Positions 16,959 to 25,921 of a stretch of 64,000 nucleotides of DNA are shown here, piece after piece. Where the stretch lies: assembly GCF_000425785.1 (NCBI RefSeq), contig NZ_AUEC01000027.1, forward strand, positions 30,178 through 94,177, written 5' to 3'. Position numbers and translations under genes: made by a program. This stretch comes from Pseudomonas taiwanensis DSM 21245 (GTDB taxonomy: Bacteria > Pseudomonadota > Gammaproteobacteria > Pseudomonadales > Pseudomonadaceae). Every line of letters begins with the position of its first letter. Positions within the stretch are counted from its first letter, which is position 1. The notes under the pieces are model-generated. The model was not told the DNA's origin. It did not search any database and saw nothing but the letters and a program-made list of their open reading frames with translations.

Positions 16959-18074
16959 TCAGTTGGCCAGCAGGTAGCCGCTGCGCACCACCTGTTCCCC
17001 CGCGACATGGGCGATAACCATGCCGGCGGTTGCCATACGCCGCACACTGCGGGCGTACAGCAGCCCCGGCTGACTGTTGCGGATCGGCGTGACCCGGTCA
17101 TTGAGCGGGTCGATGACTTCTGCGATCAATTGGCCCGCTTGCACATGCTCTCCCGGTTTGGCGTGGTACACCAGTAGCCCGCCCAGCGGGGTGTGTACCG
17201 GTTCAACGGCCGCCAGGGGAGTGGCCGGGCGGGGCAAGGCCGGCAGCGGCGCGCAGGCACCTTCGACAACCCCTTTGTAGGTCAGGTAGTCGAGAATGGC
17301 CTGGCAATCCTTGCTGGCCAGTTCATGGCTGACGTCGGCTTGCCCGCGCAATTCGACGGTGACCGAGCAATTGCCCAGTGGAATCGGATAGCGCTTGCCG
17401 AAGCGTTGTTGCAATTGCCACCAGACCAGGCTGAAGCATTCATCGAATGACTGGCCCCCGGAGTCGGTTGCCAGCAGGCTGGCCTGCGCTCCCAGGTAAC
17501 GGGCCAGAGGCTCGACCTGCGGCCAGGCTTCCGGGGTGGTGTACAAATGTTCGACCGCTTCGAAGTCGCAATGCAGGTCCAGCACCAGATCGGCATCGCA
17601 GGCCAGGCGCTGCAGGGTCAGTCGCAATGACTGCAGGGGCGTTTGCGCCGGATGTGCGTCCAAACCCCGGCGCAGGTATTCGCGGATCAGCGCGACATTG
17701 TGCGCAGGATCCTGGCTCAGGTGTTGTTCGACCTGGTCGCCGATGCTGTCCGACAGGTCGACGAACTTGCGGTTGAAATTCTCGCCACTTTGCAGCTCGA
17801 AGCGCCCCAGCGGGGCGTCCAGCAGCACCTGTTCCAGGCCGACCGGGTTGGCCACCGGCACCAGAATGATCTCGCTGCGCAGGCGGCCTTGCTGTTCCAG
17901 TTCGGCCAGCCGACGCTTGAGGTGCCAGGCCACCAACATGCCCGGCAGCTCGTCGGCATGCAGCGAGGCCTGGATATACACCTTGGTGCCACCGCGGGGG
18001 CCGAAGTGGAAACTGTGCAACTGGCGAGTGATCCCCGGCACCGGGGAAAGCAGGTCATGGGTCGAGTGGTGCAT
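16959..18074 (-). CDS. Succinylglutamate desuccinylase/aspartoacylase-family zinc hydrolase
   Basis: M14-like metallo-deacylase that would cleave an N-acyl amino acid or similar amide. The 371-residue protein has the zinc ligands H-x-x-E in SLHADELPG (about residues 40-48) and a later His in DLHCD. The C-terminal 80 residues contain PGEHVQAGQLIAEV, a biotinyl-lipoyl-like barrel common in this family. ATG 18074 is chosen for the AGGA site upstream (CCAGGACCACC). It follows the penicillin-acylase-like gene on the same strand, 107 bases apart. The substrate is unknown; it is not the AstE of an arginine succinyltransferase operon, since no ast genes are near. Confidence 0.8.
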   Translation of the reverse strand: MHHSTHDLLSPVPGITRQLHSFHFGPRGGTKVYIQASLHADELPGMLVAWHLKRRLAELEQQGRLRSEIILVPVANPVGLEQVLLDAPLGRFELQSGENFNRKFVDLSDSIGDQVEQHLSQDPAHNVALIREYLRRGLDAHPAQTPLQSLRLTLQRLACDADLVLDLHCDFEAVEHLYTTPEAWPQVEPLARYLGAQASLLATDSGGQSFDECFSLVWWQLQQRFGKRYPIPLGNCSVTVELRGQADVSHELASKDCQAILDYLTYKGVVEGACAPLPALPRPATPLAAVEPVHTPLGGLLVYHAKPGEHVQAGQLIAEVIDPLNDRVTPIRNSQPGLLYARSVRRMATAGMVIAHVAGEQVVRSGYLLAN

Positions 18075-18181
18075 GGTGGTCCTGGCTACGTGGCGAAAAC
18101 GGTCTGCGACACGGGTCGGCACAAAAATAGAAGCATAAACTGCGCGGTTGCGCCTGTCCTGGACGCCACCGCGTGATCCAT

Positions 18182-20623
18182 CTACTTGCCAGGGACCAGC
18201 GTCAGACGTTGGTTGCCGTACACCCGGGCGAAGTTCTGCGGTTGCATTGGCAGGCTGGTGAATCGACCTTTGAACCAAGCGTCCAGGCCGTCACTGTAAT
18301 GCCTGCTGGCCGGGTTGCCGGATTGCCCATTGCTGGTCAGCACCTGCAGCGGTTCGGCCTGGCCAAAGTCGACGATCAGGCGGGCAGACGCCGGAAGCCG
18401 GGTATCGAAGTCGTTACCCCAGGCGTAAGGCGTCAGCGCCAAGGTGCTGAAGTCGCCTCCGGCGGCCAGCGGCGGGCGGCTGAGAGCATCGCCCAGGCCA
18501 TGGTAGGCCGTGCCTGGCCAGCGATACTGGTGCAGTTTGCCCCACTGCCAGGCGCGACGGTCCGCACCCAGTTGCGCTATACCGGCATCCACCGCCGCCG
18601 CCAGGCTGCGCGCGAGAATGGCCGGTTTGTCTTCTTTTTGCGGGGTGTTGCGATCGTCCCAGAACGGGCTGTCTTCGCGTCCCAAGAGGTGATCGGCCTG
18701 GGCCGAGTAAGACAACCGCGCATTGCCGACGAAGGCGTGCCAGACGGCGCTGGATTCCGGGCCGAGGTCGTCGAGGAAGGTCTGCCGGGCAGCTTCCTGA
18801 AGGAACAGTTCATACAGCGCCGCATCGGCCGATACCGGGCTCAGGCGGCCATCGAATGCCTTGAGCCGCGCCAGGGCATCGCGGGCTTTCTCGCGCTGAC
18901 CAGCGGGCAGGGCGTCGATGGCCTGCTTGAGTGGTTGGGCCATGCCTGGCGCGTCGAACATCTGCTTGAGCTTGTCGGCCAGCAGCGTGACTTGGTCGTT
19001 TTGCAGCGCCATCAGGCTGCGGCTGTCATGGCGACCATTGCCGGCCAGCTGAGCGAGGCGTTCGGCGCGCTCTGGGTAATACCAGGTGTTGGACAGTTGC
19101 ATGCCATAACCGCGTGGCTGACTGCGCTGGTTGGCGTGGCCAAGCCAGCCGGCGGGTGGGTCCTGGTCGTAGGGGTGCAGCATCGGATCGGCGAAGCCGT
19201 CCCAGTCGTAGCGTCCGTCCCAGCCGGGCGATGGCAGCAGGCCCTGACCTTCGCGGCGGTTCGGGTATCGACCGCTGACCTGCCAGCCGATGTGCTCCGC
19301 TTCGGCGAAGACGAAGTTCAGAGCGACGGCTGTGACCTCGCGGGTGTTGTCGAAGGCGCGTTCCACCGAAGGCGCGCGGGTCAGGTCGAACAGCGCGTCG
19401 AGACTGCGGTCGCCCTTGAGCTGTGGCAGATTCAATGCCAAGCCCAGCGTAGCGTTGCCAGGTTGGGCGAGCAGGGTACCGTGGCGGGTGTCATACATGA
19501 TTTCGCGCAGCGGGCGTTGGCCACGGACGAAGAAGGTTTCGCTGCGCGCGCGGGCAGCTTGCCACTTGCCATCGGCCAGGTAGTTCAGTTGGTTGCCCTG
19601 GCGGCGCAGCTGCTCTATGTACAGGTCCTGGTTGTCGGCCATGACCGCGCTGCTGCTCCAGGCCAGTTTGCCGTTGTAGCCTGCCAGCACGATGGGCAGG
19701 CCGGGCAGCGACAGGCCGGCGACTTGATACTTGCCAGTGTGGATCTGCACTGGGGTCAATGCCCAGGCTGCGCGGCTATCGCTGGCCAGCAGGCTCTTGC
19801 CACTGCGGCTGCGTTGCGGCCCCAGGGCCAGGTTGGCCGAGCCTGGGCTGCCGAGCAAGTCAAGGTCGGCAAGCTTTTGACTGGCCGCGGTCAGGGGCGC
19901 CAGGCCCGGTAGCTGACTGGAAATGTTCAGGCCTTTGAGCTTGTCGAGTTCGGCCTCGGCCAATGGTTCGTCCGCAGCGCCAGGCAACAGCCAGTGCAGC
20001 TTGTCGTTGCCGACCTTCTGCGCCAGGGTCAGGGCGCTCAGTTCTTCCTGCAGGTTCACGGACTGGCTGAAGGCGTACAGGCTGAAGATCAGGGCTGAGT
20101 CTTCGGGTTTCCAGTACTCCGGCCGGTAGCCGCTGTTGGCCAGGTTGGCAGGAAGTTTGTCGCGGTAGCGGAAAAGATAGGCATTGACCCCGCGTGCATA
20201 GACTTCGAAGAAGCGTTTCAGACGTGGTGAGGCGTCTGCATACAGTTGGGCCGAGCTTTGCTTGAGGTTGGCGGCCCGCATCAGGCGGTCGATGTCCAGC
20301 GCATCGCTGCCGGCCAGTTCGGCAAGGCGGCCTTGGGCGAGCAGGCGCATGGCCAGCATCTGTTCGATACGATCGCCAGCGTGAAGGTAGCCCAGGCTGA
20401 ACAGTGCGTCGTGGAAGTTGCTGCTTTCGATCAGTGGCGCGCCCATGGCGTTGCGTCGAACCGTGACATTCTGTGCCAAGCCTTTGAGCGGCTGGACGCC
20501 AGTGGTCGGTGGGACACTGTCTTGGTAGCCGCCCATCTGGCAACCGGCGAGTCCGAGCATGCCGAGCAGGGTGGCAGCCATCGTGAGCCGCGGGCGGAAG
20601 GGTGGAAAGGCGGGGGCGGCCAT
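18182..20623 (-). CDS. Penicillin acylase-family Ntn hydrolase, lipoprotein
   Basis: An 813-residue amidase of the penicillin G acylase/AHL acylase group, made as a precursor and self-cleaved into alpha and beta chains. The N-terminus is a lipoprotein signal ([14 protein letters not shown], lipobox LAGC, Cys28). The alpha chain runs to about residue 261; the beta chain would start at the nucleophile Ser262 in [10 protein letters not shown]. Most relatives are soluble periplasmic enzymes, so lipid anchoring is a notable feature. AGGAG sits seven bases before ATG 20623. Natural substrate unknown; acyl-homoserine lactones or acylated peptides are possible. Confidence 0.85.
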   Translation of the reverse strand: MAAPAFPPFRPRLTMAATLLGMLGLAGCQMGGYQDSVPPTTGVQPLKGLAQNVTVRRNAMGAPLIESSNFHDALFSLGYLHAGDRIEQMLAMRLLAQGRLAELAGSDALDIDRLMRAANLKQSSAQLYADASPRLKRFFEVYARGVNAYLFRYRDKLPANLANSGYRPEYWKPEDSALIFSLYAFSQSVNLQEELSALTLAQKVGNDKLHWLLPGAADEPLAEAELDKLKGLNISSQLPGLAPLTAASQKLADLDLLGSPGSANLALGPQRSRSGKSLLASDSRAAWALTPVQIHTGKYQVAGLSLPGLPIVLAGYNGKLAWSSSAVMADNQDLYIEQLRRQGNQLNYLADGKWQAARARSETFFVRGQRPLREIMYDTRHGTLLAQPGNATLGLALNLPQLKGDRSLDALFDLTRAPSVERAFDNTREVTAVALNFVFAEAEHIGWQVSGRYPNRREGQGLLPSPGWDGRYDWDGFADPMLHPYDQDPPAGWLGHANQRSQPRGYGMQLSNTWYYPERAERLAQLAGNGRHDSRSLMALQNDQVTLLADKLKQMFDAPGMAQPLKQAIDALPAGQREKARDALARLKAFDGRLSPVSADAALYELFLQEAARQTFLDDLGPESSAVWHAFVGNARLSYSAQADHLLGREDSPFWDDRNTPQKEDKPAILARSLAAAVDAGIAQLGADRRAWQWGKLHQYRWPGTAYHGLGDALSRPPLAAGGDFSTLALTPYAWGNDFDTRLPASARLIVDFGQAEPLQVLTSNGQSGNPASRHYSDGLDAWFKGRFTSLPMQPQNFARVYGNQRLTLVPGK

Positions 20624-20724
20624 GACAAGGCTCCTGCTAGGTATGGCGGGGGGTTGGAAGGCGCTTAAGGTAGCATGCCGGTAGATTTTTCAGCGGGTTC
20701 GAGATCGAAAGGTGCCGGCGCGAC

Positions 20725-20809
20725 GCATCGCGAGCAAGGCGCGCTCCTACAATCCCTTCGCACCTCGTTCACGGTCGAATGACTGTAGTGCGCGCCTCGC
20801 TCGCGATGC
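20725..20809. repeat. Inverted pair of REP-like elements
   Basis: GCATCGCGAGCAAGGCGCGC...TCCTACA (20725-20751) is mirrored by TGTAGTGCGCGCCTCGCTCG...CGATGC (20784-20809) around a 32-base centre, giving a near-perfect stem of about 25 bp. It lies in the 231-base gap between the SEC-C operon end and the acylase promoter. This is the doublet form of Pseudomonas REP sequences. Confidence 0.7.
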
Positions 20810-20854
20810 CGCCGTTCTAGGCGGCGCTAGAAAACCCAAGACCTGCTTGGTACT

Positions 20855-21055
20855 TCACGCACCGTGGCACTTCTTGAACTTCTTCTGGCTACCGCATGGG
20901 CATGGGTCGTTGCGACCGACGTCCTTGAGCGCATTGCGCACCGGCTCCTGGTGGCCATGGTTGCAGTGCGGACCGTGTACATGGCCGTGATCGTGGTCAT
21001 GATGATCGTGACCGTGGTTGCAGTCCGGGCCATGAACATGGGGTTGTTGAGTCAT
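20855..21055 (-). CDS. Small His-rich SEC-C zinc-binding protein
   Basis: A 66-residue protein with two parts. Residues 5-36 are extremely His-rich ([20 protein letters not shown]), likely a metal-binding tract. Residues 47-66 form a SEC-C zinc motif ([20 protein letters not shown]), the same knuckle found at the SecA C-terminus where it binds zinc and SecB/ribosomes. It is the last gene of a four-gene operon, 7 bases after the LEA14-like gene. Function is unknown; a metal store or metallochaperone is conceivable. Confidence 0.85.
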   Translation of the reverse strand: MTQQPHVHGPDCNHGHDHHDHDHGHVHGPHCNHGHQEPVRNALKDVGRNDPCPCGSQKKFKKCHGA

Positions 21056-21062
21056 TGCAGGG

Positions 21063-21539
21063 TTACTCCGGTTTGAGATCGCCGGGCATTATCTCACCAC
21101 TGCGCGACAAGTGCAGGCTTCGGAAGATGAGCAGCCCGGTATTGAGCTCGCCCTGCAGGGTGTAATGCAGCGGCTCACCACTCTTGAGCAGCTTGGACAA
21201 GGGTTTGAGGTGTTCCCACAGGTTGGTGCGAGCCGTGATCTTGAAGGTCCGCCGGGCATGGCCGCCGACGCTGCGCCACAAACTGGCCTCATCTTCGACC
21301 AGCAGCAAGTTGTTGAGCCGCACCGAGTAATCGAGGTTGCGGATGAACAGCCGGCTGTCATTCGGGTTGTCGATGCGCACATGCAGCACGAACTCCTGTT
21401 GAAGCAACCTGGCCTTCACGGTCTCGACCTTGACCAGATGCACTTGAGGATCGCGCCAATCGCTGCGCCACCAGCCGGCACAGCCCGCCAGCAACATCAG
21501 CAACGCACTGAGTACGGACAGGCGGGCCAGGGCGAGCAT
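21063..21539 (-). CDS. LEA14/WHy-domain lipoprotein
   Basis: A 158-residue lipoprotein with signal [11 protein letters not shown] (lipobox LAGC, Cys20) and a LEA type 2 (WHy) beta-sandwich covering about residues 35-150, with the typical [22 protein letters not shown] region. Such proteins are linked to stress tolerance, but the bacterial function is not defined. The ATG at 21539 is two bases from the ychJ-like stop, so it is in the same operon. Confidence 0.82.
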   Translation of the reverse strand: MLALARLSVLSALLMLLAGCAGWWRSDWRDPQVHLVKVETVKARLLQQEFVLHVRIDNPNDSRLFIRNLDYSVRLNNLLLVEDEASLWRSVGGHARRTFKITARTNLWEHLKPLSKLLKSGEPLHYTLQGELNTGLLIFRSLHLSRSGEIMPGDLKPE

Positions 21540-21541
21540 GT

Positions 21542-22018
21542 TCAGCTACCCACGTAACTGGCGCAGCATTTCTTGAATTTCTGCCCGCTGGCGCAGGGGC
21601 AGGGGTCGTTGCGTCCGGCCTTGAGCCCGACGGTCGGGTCGATGAAGTACCACCGTCCGTCATGCTGTACGAACGCCGAACGCTCGCGATGCTGGTGGTC
21701 ACCCTCCTGGTCATGCCAGCGCGCCGTGAAGGTGACGAAGCCGTGCTCGGGCTGGCCACCCAATACCTCGGCACTTTCCACCTCCAGACCCAGCCAGGTG
21801 CTCTGGGCGCTCCAGGCAGCCATGGCCGTGCGGTCCAGGCCCGCCTGCTGGGCAGGCAGGGTGGTGGCCACCAGGTAGTCGATCAGGCCCAGCACATAGG
21901 CGCTGTAGCGCGAACGCATCAGCGTCTGTGCATCCGGCGCCGGGGTGCCGGCATGGTAATGCCCGCAGCAGGCATCGAGCAGGTTGCCGCTGCCGCAAGG
22001 GCAAACCGAGACACTCAT
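21542..22018 (-). CDS. YchJ-family SEC-C protein
   Basis: A 158-residue protein with a SEC-C zinc motif at each end: [16 protein letters not shown] at residues 6-21 and [13 protein letters not shown] near the C-terminus. Between them is the YchJ NTF2-like domain (about 25-125, with [12 protein letters not shown] and [11 protein letters not shown]). YchJ function is not established. I chose ATG 22018 ([11 protein letters not shown]); ATG 22021 is equally possible and overlaps the stop of the upstream gene. Confidence 0.88.
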   Translation of the reverse strand: MSVSVCPCGSGNLLDACCGHYHAGTPAPDAQTLMRSRYSAYVLGLIDYLVATTLPAQQAGLDRTAMAAWSAQSTWLGLEVESAEVLGGQPEHGFVTFTARWHDQEGDHQHRERSAFVQHDGRWYFIDPTVGLKAGRNDPCPCASGQKFKKCCASYVGS

Positions 22019-22020
22019 CA

Positions 22021-22515
22021 TCACCACCAGTACTTGCCAAAGTTTTCAGGGTTGGCCCAGAACTTGGCGTTGAGCCAGTCGGGGACCTGCTTGTAGTCAT
22101 GTAGATCATAGGTGAACAGGCTCAATACCTGTTCATCGCGGCGGAATTTCTCGCTTGCCGACAGCGCCAAGGCAAAGAAGTCGGTGTCTTGCCAGCCACA
22201 TACCGACAGGTCGGCCAGCACTGCCACTCGACTGGCATTGAGGTTGCGAATACCGCCCAGCAACTCCAGACCGACACGCTTGGGCAGGTGCTCCAGGCAG
22301 TCCACCAGCACAGCCAGGTCGAAACGTTGGGCCGCAAGTTCGGCAGGTAGCGGGCCGGCGGCAGCGGTTTCTATCCGTACCTGGGGATGCGCCTGGGCAA
22401 AGGCCTCCAAGGCCGGGAAACGCGTGCCGACCAGCAGCAGACGTTGCGGGGTGAAGCGCTCTAGCAGGGCCGCCAGGGCTTGTTGCGGGGTGCGTTGGGA
22501 AAAACCGTCGGTCAT
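22021..22515 (-). CDS. Methyltransferase-like hypothetical protein (DUF6231 type)
   Basis: First gene of the SEC-C operon, 164 residues from ATG 22515 with GAGGA six bases upstream. The order of segments [36 protein letters not shown] and [12 protein letters not shown] recalls a class I methyltransferase fold, but the SAM-binding glycine loop is poor and no catalytic motif is evident. I associate it with DUF6231 proteins of pseudomonads, with moderate certainty. It may be a non-catalytic relative. Confidence 0.65.
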   Translation of the reverse strand: MTDGFSQRTPQQALAALLERFTPQRLLLVGTRFPALEAFAQAHPQVRIETAAAGPLPAELAAQRFDLAVLVDCLEHLPKRVGLELLGGIRNLNASRVAVLADLSVCGWQDTDFFALALSASEKFRRDEQVLSLFTYDLHDYKQVPDWLNAKFWANPENFGKYWW

Positions 22516-22674
22516 TGCCAATCCTCATTCTGGTCGTCCAAGACTAGCGGGCTGTCGGCTGTGGGCAAAGAGGCATGTGGCCGCGTCGTGGCTTATCGCT
22601 GGCAGGGATGGATTGCGCGGTCTTTACTCCCAAGGATCGGCCATATGCCGATTCCCCCTAGGAGACGCAACAAA

Positions 22675-23367
22675 ATGAGCATAGTACGCACAGCGATACC
22701 CCTGGTACTGCTCACCAGTGTGTTGACTGGTTGTGCAGGTTTGCAGAAAACCGACTGGCCGAAGTGTGCTGCCGTCGGGGGCGTGGGCGGCGCCGCTTTG
22801 GGCGCCATAGAAAGCTCCAGCTGGGCTGGCTGGGGCGCGTTGGTGGGCGGTACCATGGCGGCCGGCTATTGCTGGGTTCATGGCGATGGTGACGAAGATG
22901 GCGATGGTGTGCCGGATAGCCGCGACAAATGTCCAGGCACGCCGCGCGGCGTGCAGGTCGATGCCAATGGTTGCCCACCTGAACCGGCTCCGGTGGTGCA
23001 GGAGGCCGTGGTCCAGAAAGAAGAAGTCATCGTCATTCGCGATGTACGCTTCGAGTTCGACTCCGCTCGCCTGACGACAGCGGACAAAGAGCGACTCAAT
23101 ACCATCGCCGCGCGGCTGAAGCAGGAAGCGCCGAGCGCTCGGCTGAGTGTCACTGGCCACACCGACAGCGTAGGCTCGGACAGCTACAACCAGAAATTGT
23201 CCGAGCGTCGTGCTCACTCGGTGACGGATTACCTGGTCGAGCAAGGCGTACCGCGCAGCAGCTTCGTCTCTGTGGTTGGTGCCGGCGAGACCCAGCCGGT
23301 GGCCGATAATGCCACGGCCGATGGCCGCGCCATGAACCGTCGCACTGAGATCAAGATCCAGCGTTGA
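22675..23367 (+). CDS. OmpA-family lipoprotein with thrombospondin type 3 repeat
   Basis: A 230-residue outer-membrane lipoprotein: lipobox LTGC (Cys20), a glycine-rich hydrophobic stretch (about 33-65), a calcium-binding thrombospondin type 3 repeat DGDEDGDGVPDSRDKCPGTP (about 76-95), and a C-terminal OmpA peptidoglycan-binding domain (about 120-230, VTGHTDSVGSDSYNQKLSERR). AGGAGA lies nine bases before ATG 22675. The gene just downstream is a clear paralogue, so this pair arose by tandem duplication. A structural role linking outer membrane and cell wall is likely. Confidence 0.88.
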   Translation: MSIVRTAIPLVLLTSVLTGCAGLQKTDWPKCAAVGGVGGAALGAIESSSWAGWGALVGGTMAAGYCWVHGDGDEDGDGVPDSRDKCPGTPRGVQVDANGCPPEPAPVVQEAVVQKEEVIVIRDVRFEFDSARLTTADKERLNTIAARLKQEAPSARLSVTGHTDSVGSDSYNQKLSERRAHSVTDYLVEQGVPRSSFVSVVGAGETQPVADNATADGRAMNRRTEIKIQR

Positions 23368-23373
23368 CAGCCA

Positions 23374-23410
23374 GCGCCCGCGTCTTGAGAAGTGGCGCGG
23401 GCGCGTCTTT
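23374..23410 (+). terminator. Terminator between the two OmpA-like genes
   Basis: GCGCCCGCG (23374-23382), a 13-base loop and CGCGGGCGC (23396-23404), followed by GTCTTT. A 9-bp GC stem right after the stop codon, so the paralogues are probably expressed separately or with attenuation. Confidence 0.7.
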
Positions 23411-23455
23411 ACTCCTGTGTAGCCGGTTGCGGCCAATGACACAGGAGCATTCACC

Positions 23456-24175
23456 ATGAGTGTTATGTCGAAGGCGGCACTGCCGCTGTTGCTGGCATCG
23501 AGCCTGCTCGCAGGCTGCGCTACGCACAGTGATGGCAGTGCGCCGCTCAATCAAAGGACTTGGCCTGTCTGCAGCCTGCTGGGTGGCTTGGCAGGCGGTG
23601 GTCTGGGGGCGATCGAGAGCTCTGGCTGGGCCGCGGGAGGTGGAGCCTTGGGCGCAATCGCCGGAGGCCTGATCTGCTATGCCCAGGATGGCGACGAGGA
23701 TGAAGACGGCGTGTTCGATCGCCGCGACCGCTGCCCCGATACCCCGGCGAACACGCCCGTCAACCACATGGGTTGCCCATTACCGCAGTATCCAGCGTCC
23801 GCACCGGCCAGCGAAGCTGCGCCCACGCCCGAGGTGATCACCCTGGATGATCAGGGGCAGGTCATGTTCGCTTTCGACTCCGCCGAGCTCACCAGCGCCG
23901 CCCAACAGCGCCTGCAAAGCCTGGTGCCCCGGCTCATCGAACCGGCGGTGAACCGCATCAAGGTGGTTGGCCATACCGACAGCGTGGGTGCGGACAGCTA
24001 CAACCAGGCATTGTCCGAGCGCCGCGCCAGCAGCGTGGCCGAATACCTGATTGGCCAGGGTGTTGCACCCGCCAAAGTCACCAGCCAGGGCAGTGGAGAA
24101 AGTGAACCGGTGACTGAGAACGACACCGAGGAGGGACGCGCGCTCAACAGACGGGTGGAACTGCACCTCAATTGA
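23456..24175 (+). CDS. OmpA-family lipoprotein, paralogue of the upstream gene
   Basis: A 239-residue lipoprotein with the same build as its neighbour: lipobox LAGC (Cys21), glycine-rich hydrophobic segment, calcium-binding repeat DGDEDEDGVFDRRDRCPDTP, and an OmpA domain with VVGHTDSVGADSYNQALSERR and [12 protein letters not shown]. The linker and residues around the lipobox differ most, so the copies have diverged in the anchoring region rather than the wall-binding domain. Start ATG 23456. Confidence 0.87.
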   Translation: MSVMSKAALPLLLASSLLAGCATHSDGSAPLNQRTWPVCSLLGGLAGGGLGAIESSGWAAGGGALGAIAGGLICYAQDGDEDEDGVFDRRDRCPDTPANTPVNHMGCPLPQYPASAPASEAAPTPEVITLDDQGQVMFAFDSAELTSAAQQRLQSLVPRLIEPAVNRIKVVGHTDSVGADSYNQALSERRASSVAEYLIGQGVAPAKVTSQGSGESEPVTENDTEEGRALNRRVELHLN

Positions 24176-24272
24176 TGCCGCTGGCGCAAACCTTGGCATT
24201 GACGCTACTGTTAGCTGCGCAGCCCGCTCGAACGGGATGCGACGGCATAACAATAAATAAGTAGGGGCGGGT

Positions 24273-24548
24273 ATGAAATTCATCCTGGGCCTTGGCAAGG
24301 CCCTGACGGTCCTTTTCTGGTGGGTGGTGTTGTTCAATCTGTTGAAGCCGCAACCGCTGCCACTCAATTTGCTGATCAACGCAGTCGGCATCACGTTGCT
24401 GACTCTGCATTTCCTTGAAATGCTGTTCTTCAATGGCAGCCTGCGCGGGCGTAGCCATCGCTGGTTCGACCGTCTGCAGATTCTGCTGACGGGTATCTTC
24501 CATGTCATGTCCATTCCGCGTCCGCAGGAGGCACCGCGCCATGCATAA
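24273..24548 (+). CDS. DUF1145 small membrane protein
   Basis: A 91-residue protein with two hydrophobic helices (about residues 8-25 and 32-52), ending in a basic, Arg-rich tail. It fits the DUF1145 family, whose function is unknown. It overlaps the next gene by 8 bases and is therefore coupled to the collagen-like protein. Start ATG 24273 (MKFILGLGKAL). Confidence 0.75.
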   Translation: MKFILGLGKALTVLFWWVVLFNLLKPQPLPLNLLINAVGITLLTLHFLEMLFFNGSLRGRSHRWFDRLQILLTGIFHVMSIPRPQEAPRHA

Positions 24549-25299
24549 ATTGATGTTGCTGGCCGCATTGGTCGCTCCCCTGGCCCAGGCCGAAAGCCTG
24601 CAAGTCGCTGCCAACTCCATGTTGCGTCTGCCGAACAAGTCGGCAACCGTGCACCTGGAGCGCCTGCAACTGGCCAACTCGGCCACCTTGATGCTGCCCG
24701 CGTCGCTGAAAGCATTGAACATCGATCAATTGGAACTGGGGCGCGATGCCCGGATCGCCATCGCCCCATCGGAAAGCCCACTGCTGATTCAGGCGCGCGC
24801 CGCTCGATTGGAGGAAGGCAGCGAATTCAGCGCTACAGGGGCGGCCGGCACCTATGAACGGGCCGCCCGCGCCGGTCGCAACCTGGATTTGAGACTCGAT
24901 GCGATCACGGCTGAACGTCTGGCCATCGACGCCCGAGGCGGTGCCGGTGCGCCGGGGTACGTCGGCTTGGATGGCGCCAATGGTCAGGCTGGTGGCTGCA
25001 CTTGGGGGCAGGCCACCCGGGGGGGCAATGGCGATGACGGCGGCAATGGCCATGACGGCGCACCGGGAGGGCGAATCCGCCTGAGCGTCCCGCAGAGCTT
25101 CCCGCAGGAGCGCATCGTGGTCCGCCTCGATGGCGGCGCACCCGGTAAACCCGGGGCTGCCGGCAAGGCCGGCAAAGGCGGGGCGAGCAAGGGCTGCCTG
25201 GTCTACCGCACCGATGCCGGGGCCAATGGTCGTCCAGGGCAGCCAGGGCAACCTGGCCTGGCAGGGGCCACTGGTGAGCTGATTCTGCAGCCGCTGTGA
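24541..25299 (+). CDS. Exported collagen-like glycine-rich protein
   Basis: A 252-residue protein with a cleavable signal peptide (MLLAALVAPLAQA, cut near residue 17). Residues 18-130 are a non-repetitive domain that looks beta-rich. Then come two Gly-x-y tracts, about 138-180 (GAPGYVGLDGANGQAGG, GGNGDDGGNGHDGAPGG) and 198-246 (GAPGKPGAAGKAGKGG, GANGRPGQPGQPGLAGATG). A Cys lies in or beside each tract (GGCTWGQ and KGCLVYR), which could form a disulfide. I do not recognise a named family. It overlaps the DUF1145 gene, so they are co-expressed. Confidence 0.75.
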   Translation: MHKLMLLAALVAPLAQAESLQVAANSMLRLPNKSATVHLERLQLANSATLMLPASLKALNIDQLELGRDARIAIAPSESPLLIQARAARLEEGSEFSATGAAGTYERAARAGRNLDLRLDAITAERLAIDARGGAGAPGYVGLDGANGQAGGCTWGQATRGGNGDDGGNGHDGAPGGRIRLSVPQSFPQERIVVRLDGGAPGKPGAAGKAGKGGASKGCLVYRTDAGANGRPGQPGQPGLAGATGELILQPL

Positions 25300-25358
25300 T
25301 CTAGGCTCTCAGGACGTTTCATGCAGGCCCTAACGGCATGGCCGTGGCCGCTCTGCGT

Positions 25359-25823
25359 CTACAGCACCAGACGCGAGCTGGCCACCGCCACCACCGCCAG
25401 GCCCAGCAGCAGGTTGATACCCACCATCCGGCGAACCCGCGCCAGTACCGCAGCGCCTGTCGACCAATCCTCGTCCTGCACGGCAGTCCTGAGCTCTGGC
25501 AGCAGCAGCGCCTGGATACGCATGAACAAGGCGAACATGGCAATGCCACCGCCGATCATCACATGCACGTAGCGCGGTGCGGTTTCGAAACCGTTGAAGC
25601 GCATGTGCAACATGCCGATACCACTTATCGCCAAAATGGCTACGGCCAGCCAGACCCATCCGAAGAAACGTCGGAAAACTTCCACCCACAAGCGCAGGCG
25701 GGCAGGCCCTTCAAGGGTCGCAACCGTGGCCGGGCGGAGCACCAGCCAGGCGAAGAACATGCCACCGACCCAGACCAGGGCCGCTAGAACGTGCAGTGTG
25801 TAGGGCAAGGCAAAGGCTAGCAT
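25359..25823 (-). CDS. CopD-family membrane protein
   Basis: A 154-residue integral membrane protein with four predicted helices (about residues 4-28, 50-72, 80-105, 130-152). The segments YTLHVLAALVWVGGMFFAWLV and RYVHVMIGGGIAMFA carry His residues in the helices, as in the CopD copper-resistance family and related b-type-heme-like proteins. I use ATG 25823 (MLAFALPYTLHVL) with GGAG six bases upstream. Copper transport is possible but not shown; no other cop gene is nearby. Confidence 0.8.
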   Translation of the reverse strand: MLAFALPYTLHVLAALVWVGGMFFAWLVLRPATVATLEGPARLRLWVEVFRRFFGWVWLAVAILAISGIGMLHMRFNGFETAPRYVHVMIGGGIAMFALFMRIQALLLPELRTAVQDEDWSTGAAVLARVRRMVGINLLLGLAVVAVASSRLVL

Positions 25824-25921
25824 CCGGATCTCCATGCGGCACAAAGGGCAATAGCGGGGTATGATAGCCGCCCCATGCGAAACACTGAAAATATATCCAG
25901 CCCTCCGGGCGCTTGCAGACC

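Noticed and set aside
18173..19912. A 579-residue plus-strand open frame over the acylase gene
   Set aside because: Antisense of the penicillin-acylase-like gene, whose domains and lipobox are clear.
23041..24175. The two OmpA-like genes as one frameshifted gene
   Set aside because: Each has its own lipobox, start and complete OmpA domain, with a terminator-like hairpin between them, so they are separate paralogues.
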